Assembly (NCBI RefSeq): GCF_000826525.2
Contig: NZ_LN651326.1
Span: 261,277-325,276 of the forward strand
DNA: 64,000 nucleotides
Reading direction: 5' to 3'
Source: Mobilicoccus massiliensis
GTDB taxonomy: Bacteria > Actinomycetota > Actinomycetes > Actinomycetales > Dermatophilaceae
The notes beneath the pieces were generated by a model. The model ran no database searches, was not told the origin of the DNA, and saw only the letters and a program-made list of their open reading frames with translations. The stretch's first letter is position 1; each line of letters begins with the position of its first letter. Made by a program: the position numbers and the translations under genes. Of this stretch, positions 59,123-64,000 are shown one piece after another.

Positions 59123-60172
59123 TTATGCCCACGAGACGCGCCTCGGATCGCGTGTCGCCCGTACCCAAGGCGTGCACCGATCCGCGCCGTATGTCTCGTC
59201 GTCGCTCAGGCCGGGTTCGGCCGCCTGTTCTCGTTGAATCGGGCGGAGGCCTTGGTGCCGAGGGTGGTGAGCGTCTCGACGATGCCGGACGACAGTCTCG
59301 CGCGCGTCGTGACCGAGCACCGTCCCGGGTCGGTCGCGACCGTCCGACGCCGGCAGCAGCCGGGCCATGAGGCCGAGGACGGCACCGGTCGTCGCCGGTG
59401 CGACACCGTTGACGCGCACCGCGATCTTGGTCAGCGGCGAGATCAGGGCGAGGCTGCGCCCGGCGAGCACGGCCTCGACCATCTTGCGAGCGGCACGCTC
59501 GGCGTCCATCGCGACGAGCGGCAGCGAGGCGCCCGGCGCGAACCAGGCGTACTCGGCCTCGGCGTCACCGACGAACTCGGCCTGTACGTGCGAGCCGGTC
59601 CGCATGAGACCGGGGACGATCGTCGTCGCGGTCACCCCGGTACCGGCGAGCTCGGCAGACAGACCGCGCGTGTAGCCCACCGCGCCGAACTTCGCCGTCG
59701 AGTACGGCAGCAGGTGCGGCACGCTGATCATCCCGCCGATCGACGTCACGACCCCCAGCCGCCCCCGGCCGCGGCGGCGCATCGCGGGGAGCACGGCCTG
59801 GGTCACGTTGATCGGCCCCCACAGCATCGTGTCGACGGCGTCGGCGTACTGGGCGCGGTCGAAGTCCTCCTCGGGTCCGACCTGAATGACGCCCGCGACG
59901 TGGATCGCGACCTCGATGCGGCCGGCGTCGCGCTCGATCTCGTCCACGACCTCGGCGAGGCGATCCGGGTCGCGCACGTCGGCGACGTAGGTGTCGAGGT
60001 CGAGACCCCATTCCCGCATCCGCTCACGCGCTCCGGCGAGTGCGTCCGGGTCGCGGCTCAGGCCGGCGACCCGAAATCCCCGGGAGGCGAGCTCGCGGGC
60101 GACGATGAGTCCGAGACCCCGTGAGGCCCCGGCGACGAGGGCGACGGGTCGAGTGCGTTGGGAGGCGTCCAT
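59123..60172 (-). CDS. SDR-family oxidoreductase with frameshifted C-terminus
   Basis: A 349-residue reading frame whose first 280 residues are a classical short-chain dehydrogenase: NAD(P) loop LVAGASRGLGLIVARELASR (about 12-31), VADVRDPDRLAEVVDE, the catalytic Ser in VVTSIGGMISVPHLLPYSTA, and the Tyr/Lys in YSTAKFGAVGYTRGL. After MARLLPASDGRD (about 285) the sequence becomes His/Arg-rich and atypical. One frame over, between about 59206 and 59340, a sensible end reads LSSGIVETLTTLGTKASARF followed by NEN and a stop. This suggests a one-base shift near 59330-59350, after which the native C-terminal helix is lost. Catalysis should not depend on that helix. Confidence 0.8.
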   Translation of the reverse strand: MDASQRTRPVALVAGASRGLGLIVARELASRGFRVAGLSRDPDALAGARERMREWGLDLDTYVADVRDPDRLAEVVDEIERDAGRIEVAIHVAGVIQVGPEEDFDRAQYADAVDTMLWGPINVTQAVLPAMRRRGRGRLGVVTSIGGMISVPHLLPYSTAKFGAVGYTRGLSAELAGTGVTATTIVPGLMRTGSHVQAEFVGDAEAEYAWFAPGASLPLVAMDAERAARKMVEAVLAGRSLALISPLTKIAVRVNGVAPATTGAVLGLMARLLPASDGRDRPGTVLGHDARETVVRHRRDAHHPRHQGLRPIQREQAAEPGLSDDETYGADRCTPWVRATRDPRRVSWA

Positions 60173-60313
60173 GTGAGTCCCTTACCCGCTCGTCGCGACA
60201 CGATGTGCGGCAGCGAACGGCCGGGCCGGGCGGATGGGGATTCGACAGCCGGGTATGGGGGGTGACGAGCGAGTGACACACCTCGCCGTCCCACCTCGGC
60301 ATTAGGCGGATTC
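60173..60313. other. Divergent gap between SDR and alcohol dehydrogenase genes
   Basis: 141 bases, the shared promoter region of the two divergent genes. No clear operator palindrome. Confidence 0.3.
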
Positions 60314-61501
60314 ATGAAGGCACTCACTTGGCAGGGCACCGAGAAGGTCACGGTCGAGGACGTCCCGGACCCGGTGATCCAGGAGCCCACCGACGCGATC
60401 ATCCGTGTCACGTCCACGGCCATCTGCGGCTCCGACCTGCACCTCTACCGCGTCCTCGGCCCCTACCTCGCTCCCGGTGACATCCTCGGCCACGAGGCGA
60501 TGGGCGTCGTCGAGGAGGTCGGCCCCGAGGCGTCGCGGCTGTCGGTCGGCGATCGAGTGGTGGTGCCCTTCAACATCTCCTGCGGCCACTGTTGGATGTG
60601 CACCCGCGACCTGCAGAGTCAGTGCGAGACGACGGCCGACCACGAGCAGGACCGAGGCGGAGCCCTGTTCGGCTACACGAGCATGTACGGATCGGTGCCG
60701 GGTGGGCAGGCCGAATACCTGCGGGTGCCGCAGGCGCAGTACGGCCCCGTCGTCGTGCCGGCCGACGGCCCCGACGAGCGCTACCTCTACCTCTCCGACA
60801 TCCTCCCGACCGCGTGGCAGGCGGTGAAGTACGCGGAGGTCGGCCCGGGGTCGACCGTGGCGGTCGTCGGGCTCGGGCCGGTGGGGCAGCTCTGCACCCG
60901 CATCGCGCAGTACCTCGGCGCCGAACGGGTCATCGGGGTCGACCTCGTCACCGACCGGCTCGCGACGGCGCGGGCGCGCGGCGTCGAGGCCATCGACCTT
61001 CGCGACGTCGACGGTGACGTGCACACCGCGATCCGCGACCTCACCGACGGGCGCGGCGTCGACTCCGCCGTCGACGCCGTCGGCATGGAGGCCCACGGCA
61101 ACCCGATCGCCGAGCAGGTCATCAACCTCGTGGGCCGCCTGCCCGGCCCCATCGCGCGCACTGCGATCGAGAAGACCGGGATCGATCGCCTCGACGCGTT
61201 GTACACGGCCCTGGGCGCGGCCCGCCGGGGTGGCGTGGTGTCGATCTCGGGTGTCTACGGCGGCATGGCCGACCCGCTGCCGATGATCTCGCTGTTCGAC
61301 CGCCAGCTCACCCTGCGCATGGGGCAGGCCAACGTCCGCCGCTGGACCGACGAGTTGCTCTCGATCATCGAGACCGAGGGTGACGTCTTCGGACTCGAGA
61401 CACTGGCCACCCACCGCGTTCCGCTCGAGGACGCCCCCAGCGCCTACGCGATGTTCCAGAAGAAGCTCGACGGGTGCATGAAGGTCGTTCTCCAGCCCTG
61501 A
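60314..61501 (+). CDS. Zinc-dependent alcohol dehydrogenase (MDR superfamily)
   Basis: A 395-residue medium-chain dehydrogenase. Catalytic zinc residues: Cys in TAICGSDLHLYR and His-Glu in DILGHEAMGVVEEVG. Structural zinc cysteines: CGHCWMCTRDLQSQC (four Cys in C-x2-C-x2-C-x7-C). The NAD loop is VAVVGLGPVGQLCTRIAQYL. The Gly-rich insertion and about 395-residue length match the glutathione-independent formaldehyde dehydrogenase-like/actinobacterial ADH group. The alcohol or aldehyde is unknown. ATG 60314 overlaps no neighbour. Divergent from the SDR gene. Confidence 0.9.
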   Translation: MKALTWQGTEKVTVEDVPDPVIQEPTDAIIRVTSTAICGSDLHLYRVLGPYLAPGDILGHEAMGVVEEVGPEASRLSVGDRVVVPFNISCGHCWMCTRDLQSQCETTADHEQDRGGALFGYTSMYGSVPGGQAEYLRVPQAQYGPVVVPADGPDERYLYLSDILPTAWQAVKYAEVGPGSTVAVVGLGPVGQLCTRIAQYLGAERVIGVDLVTDRLATARARGVEAIDLRDVDGDVHTAIRDLTDGRGVDSAVDAVGMEAHGNPIAEQVINLVGRLPGPIARTAIEKTGIDRLDALYTALGAARRGGVVSISGVYGGMADPLPMISLFDRQLTLRMGQANVRRWTDELLSIIETEGDVFGLETLATHRVPLEDAPSAYAMFQKKLDGCMKVVLQP

Positions 61502-61537
61502 ACGGCGGCTCACGCTCGCGATCACGTCGCACGCCGA

Positions 61538-61650
61538 ACAAGAAAGACCGGTCACCGCCTCGACCCCTGCGGGCCTCCACCCCGCTGACCTGCAACGACG
61601 CCGTGCGGGCCGCTCCGGACGAACTCGGTGACCGGTCTTTGTTGCGCGGG
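61538..61650. repeat. Inverted-repeat element, copy 2
   Basis: Left core AAAGACCGGTCACCG (61543-61557) and right core CGGTGACCGGTCTTT (61626-61640) are exact complements; the outer GTTGCGCG is kept on the right and degraded on the left. Internal CCGCTGACCTGC is shared with copy 1 at 10786-10903, read in the opposite orientation. It lies after the alcohol dehydrogenase stop. Confidence 0.75.
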
Positions 61651-61721
61651 ATCCGCGATGACCGGCCGCGTCGCCGCCTGTCGCCCGGCCGGCTCGCCTG
61701 CGTCGTGTCGCCGGAGCACGA

Positions 61722-61758
61722 CGAAGGCCGCCACCCCGAGTGGGGGTGGCGGCCTTCG
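61722..61758. terminator. Strong bidirectional hairpin
   Basis: Sixteen-base perfect stem CGAAGGCCGCCACCCC with a five-base loop, 15 bases after the superoxide dismutase stop (minus strand) and about 220 bases after the alcohol dehydrogenase stop (plus strand). Serves both convergent genes. No U-tract. Confidence 0.75.
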
Positions 61759-61773
61759 ATCTGCGGCGCGAGG

Positions 61774-62394
61774 TCAGCCGATGAGCTGAACGGCGTTGCG
61801 GGCGTTGTCGAAACGCTGCTGGGCGTCCGCCCAGTTGACGACGTTCCACCAGGCCTTGACGTAGTCGGGCTTGACGTTCTGGTAGTCGAGGTAGAACGCG
61901 TGCTCCCACATGTCGAGCATGACGACGGGGATGATGCCGGCGGTGATGTCGCCGTGCTGGTCCTCCATCTGCTCGATGACGAGGCGCTGACCGATCTGGT
62001 CGTAGCCGAGCACGGCCCAGCCGGAGCCCTGGATCGTCGTCGCGACGGCGGTGAAGTGCGACTGGAACTTGTCGAACCCGCCGAAGAACTCGTCGATCGC
62101 GGAGGCGAGCTCACCGGTCGGCTTGTCGCCACCGTCCGGGGACATGTTCTTCCAGAAGATCGAGTGGTTCGTGTGACCACCGAGGTTGAAGGCCAGGTTG
62201 CGCGAGAGCAGGAGGGCCTTGTCGGCGATCGTGCCGTCCTGGCGCGCCTCCTCCATCTTCTCGAGTGCCGTGTTGGCCGCCTTCACGTAGGTCGCATGGT
62301 GCTTGTCGTGGTGCAGCTCCATGATCTTCGCGCTGATGTGCGGCTCGAGAGCGGCGTAGTCGTACGGAAGGTCGGGAAGGGTGTAGACATCCAT
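61774..62394 (-). CDS. sodA: Superoxide dismutase (Fe/Mn family)
   Basis: A 206-residue enzyme converting superoxide to peroxide and oxygen. The four metal ligands are the first His in [12 protein letters not shown], the His in GHTNHSIFW, and the Asp and His in [17 protein letters not shown]. The length and C-terminal core are typical. Fe versus Mn cannot be fixed by eye; actinobacterial homologues are usually Mn or cambialistic. The start at 62394 was chosen because GAGAGG lies seven bases before it; the upstream ATG at 62400 touches the ribosome site. Cytoplasmic, probably secreted signal-lessly in some relatives. It complements the catalase at the window's left edge in function, not in position. 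Confidence 0.95.
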   Translation of the reverse strand: MDVYTLPDLPYDYAALEPHISAKIMELHHDKHHATYVKAANTALEKMEEARQDGTIADKALLLSRNLAFNLGGHTNHSIFWKNMSPDGGDKPTGELASAIDEFFGGFDKFQSHFTAVATTIQGSGWAVLGYDQIGQRLVIEQMEDQHGDITAGIIPVVMLDMWEHAFYLDYQNVKPDYVKAWWNVVNWADAQQRFDNARNAVQLIG

Positions 62395-62683
62395 GAGCAT
62401 TCCTCTCGTCGATGCGATCGGCCGCGCGTGGCGTGCGCTGCCACGCGCCTCACTTAGACCTTAACCAACATCGGTGTTTCGTAAACCCGGCCGACCCTGT
62501 CGACGGGTGCTCACGCCTGCCGCGGGCGCGGCACTCCCGTTCTCACCAGCAGCGATGCCGGTTTCGTCGCCGGTGAGCGCCCGGCGGACGCTCGATGACC
62601 GAGACGTGGGACGGTTCGATCGGGCCCGCCTCCGACGCGCGAGACACTCGACACCGCACCCCACTGCGACCGATGCTGCCTTC

Positions 62684-63523
62684 ATGACGACGACACAGGC
62701 CCCCAGCGGCACTCCCGGCACCACTGACACCACTGACGCGGGCTCCTCGCCCTACCGGTTCGTGCGTGTCGAGCGCGACGGCGCGACGATCACGATCACC
62801 CTCGCCCGGCCCGAGAAGCGCAACGCGCTCTCGATGGAGGTGATGACGGAGTTGCGCGACGCGATCCGCGAGGCCGGCCGCACCGACGCGCTCGCCGTCG
62901 TCCTCGCCGCGGAGGGCAAGGTCTTCTCGGCCGGTCACAACTTCGGTGACATGGCAGGAGCCGACCTCGCGACGACTCGCGCGCTGTTCGTGCTGTGCAC
63001 CGAGATGATGGACGCGATCCAGCAGATCCCGCAGCCCGTCGTCGCCAAGGTCCACGCCCTTGCCACGGCCGCGGGATGCCAGCTCATCGCGTCCTGCGAC
63101 CTCGCGATCGCCGCGCGGTCGGCCGGGTTCGCGCTGCCCGGCGGCAAGGGTGGGTTGTTCTGCACGACCCCGCTCGTCGCGGTCTCACGCAACATCAGCC
63201 GTAAGCGGGCCCTCGAACTCGCGCTCACCGGAGACCCGATCGACGCCGAGACCGCCGCCGACTGGGGACTCATCAACGCTGCCGTTCCCGACGACGAACT
63301 CGACTCGGCCGTGGACGATCTCGTCGCTCGCGTCACCCGTGGCTCCGCCTACGGCCGCAGCATGGGCAAGCAGGCGTTCTACGCCCAGATCGGGCTCGAC
63401 CAGCGGCAGGCCTACGACATCGCGATCGAGTCGATGGCCGCGGGCGCGCTCACCGCCGACGCTCAGGAGGGCTTCGCCGCGTTCCTCGAGAAACGCCACC
63501 CGGAGTTCACGAGCAAGCCCTGA
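62684..63523 (+). CDS. Enoyl-CoA hydratase/isomerase family protein
   Basis: A 279-residue crotonase-fold protein. The acyl-CoA site is in TITLARPEKRNALSMEVMTE, the first oxyanion loop in VFSAGHNFGDMAG, and the second in ATAAGCQLIASCDLAIAA. C-terminal RALELALTGDPIDAETAADW is typical. The usual catalytic Glu of the loop near FALPGGKGGLFCT is not obvious, so it might be an isomerase, dehalogenase-like or ECHDC3-type protein. The ATG at 62684 adds a Thr-rich N-terminus; no strong ribosome site. It is monocistronic. Confidence 0.85.
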   Translation: MTTTQAPSGTPGTTDTTDAGSSPYRFVRVERDGATITITLARPEKRNALSMEVMTELRDAIREAGRTDALAVVLAAEGKVFSAGHNFGDMAGADLATTRALFVLCTEMMDAIQQIPQPVVAKVHALATAAGCQLIASCDLAIAARSAGFALPGGKGGLFCTTPLVAVSRNISRKRALELALTGDPIDAETAADWGLINAAVPDDELDSAVDDLVARVTRGSAYGRSMGKQAFYAQIGLDQRQAYDIAIESMAAGALTADAQEGFAAFLEKRHPEFTSKP

Positions 63524-63557
63524 GCCGACCGCGTCCCGACCCGGCCCGCAGGTCACC

Positions 63558-64000
63558 TCACCTCGTGGCCGGCGTGGGCTTCGGGCCGGGGGCGAGTTGG
63601 GTGCCGGCGGCGAGGGCGCCGAGCGCGAGGCCGAGCGTCGTGCGTGGCGCTCGGGCTCCCCGCGCCCGCAGGCGGGCGGCGGCCGCGTCGAACGCCTTCT
63701 CCTCTCCGGCCGAGATCGCGGAGAGGCCGACGAGGGCGATGAGCCAGATCGCCGCCCTCTGTGCGGGATCCTCGAGGGCGCGACTCAGCGCGGCGAACTT
63801 CTCGTCACGCTCGGGGTGGGGCGTCGGTTCGTCGTCGTCGGCGAGGATCACGCCGATGGACGAGGCGGTGAGGAGGGCGCCGCGTGCCGCGAGGCGCTTC
63901 CAGCGTCCGTCGATGTACTCGGGCATGGCCGTCCAGGCGGCGACGGTCGCGCCGGCGAGGGTAGCCATGGTCACGTGGGTGCGCAGCGAGTCGTCGGTCA
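63558..64000 (-). CDS. Hypothetical membrane-associated protein, start cut by the window edge
   Basis: An internal GTG at 63974 gives 138 residues (MTMATLAGATVAAWTAMPEY). The frame is open to the edge as TDDSLRTHVTM, and bases 64000-63999 are TG. If the next base outside is A, the true start is an ATG giving MTDDSLRTHVTMATL. The protein has hydrophobic stretches at ALLTASSIGVIL, AAIWLIALVGLSAISAG and GLALGALAAGTQL. No family recognised. Confidence 0.55.
   Translation of the reverse strand, partial: TDDSLRTHVTMATLAGATVAAWTAMPEYIDGRWKRLAARGALLTASSIGVILADDDEPTPHPERDEKFAALSRALEDPAQRAAIWLIALVGLSAISAGEEKAFDAAAARLRARGARAPRTTLGLALGALAAGTQLAPGPKPTPATR

Noticed and set aside
1..64000. tRNA, rRNA, tmRNA or prophage genes
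   Set aside because: No T-loop or rRNA core motifs and no phage structural genes were recognised on either strand.

Overview
The window is 64 kb of very GC-rich DNA with strong G/C preference at third codon positions. It carries WhiB, a PGRP amidase, PadR and NarL-type regulators, nitronate monooxygenase and a DrrA-like ABC exporter. This points to a high-GC Gram-positive actinobacterium, probably in the Micrococcales (an inference; there is no rRNA or tRNA in the window to settle it). Most of the window reads as ordinary chromosome. Roughly 40.2-43.8 kb and 57.1-57.9 kb have lower GC and look acquired or remodelled.

Layout. 0-13 kb: the start of a catalase gene leaving the window, an FAD oxidoreductase, an SRPBCC protein, an AI-2E-type permease, a NarL-type two-component pair whose kinase has a duplicated G2 box, a MOP-family flippase, methionine aminopeptidase, two coupled membrane proteins, a Nudix hydrolase, a YhfC-type protease and a trans-aconitate methyltransferase fused to a VOC domain behind a MarR-type palindrome. 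13-25 kb: GNAT, a three-gene ABC exporter, secreted amidase, UDP-glucose pyrophosphorylase, DUF218 protein, methyltransferase, AbrB-type membrane protein, tartrate/D-malate dehydrogenase, PspC protein and nitronate monooxygenase. 25-40 kb: a secreted GH26-like enzyme, a large D-lactate-dehydrogenase-like flavo/Fe-S protein, a repeat-bearing 770-base gap, a lipoprotein, three unknown proteins, a second AI-2E permease antisense to one of two DUF21/CBS membrane proteins, a GH26-like lipoprotein and an alpha/beta hydrolase. 40-44 kb: a remodelled junction in which an intact IS3-family element splits a PadR-linked HAAS membrane gene, next to a fragment of a TPR gene. 44-52.5 kb: an accessory cluster with a Pro-rich ParA/MinD ATPase, an atypical WhiB, an AlpA/MerR-like DNA-binding protein, a 1,103-residue secreted protein ending in a catalytically dead GH26-like domain, and a frameshifted membrane-anchored beta-propeller gene. 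52.5-64 kb: AraC and LysR regulators, a 54-residue peptide gene, GDPD, a SAM riboswitch ahead of metB, a DUF3800 gene running antisense into metB, an esterase, an SDR with a shifted C-terminus, alcohol dehydrogenase, superoxide dismutase, enoyl-CoA hydratase and a membrane protein cut by the edge.

How the genes work together. Three related GH26-like proteins are exported in three different ways: one soluble, one lipid-anchored, and one as the tail of a giant disordered protein without catalytic residues. With the flippase, UDP-glucose pyrophosphorylase, amidase and DUF218 protein they suggest investment in cell-envelope or surface polysaccharide. The strongest regulatory element is a SAM riboswitch with a visible anti-Shine-Dalgarno sequence facing the metB ribosome binding site. 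The best candidate for something undescribed is the ParA-WhiB-HTH-giant pseudoenzyme-propeller cluster at 43.8-52.5 kb. Two dispersed inverted-repeat elements, an 82-base tandem duplication and a 20-base motif shared by two distant gaps are the main unexplained non-coding signals.
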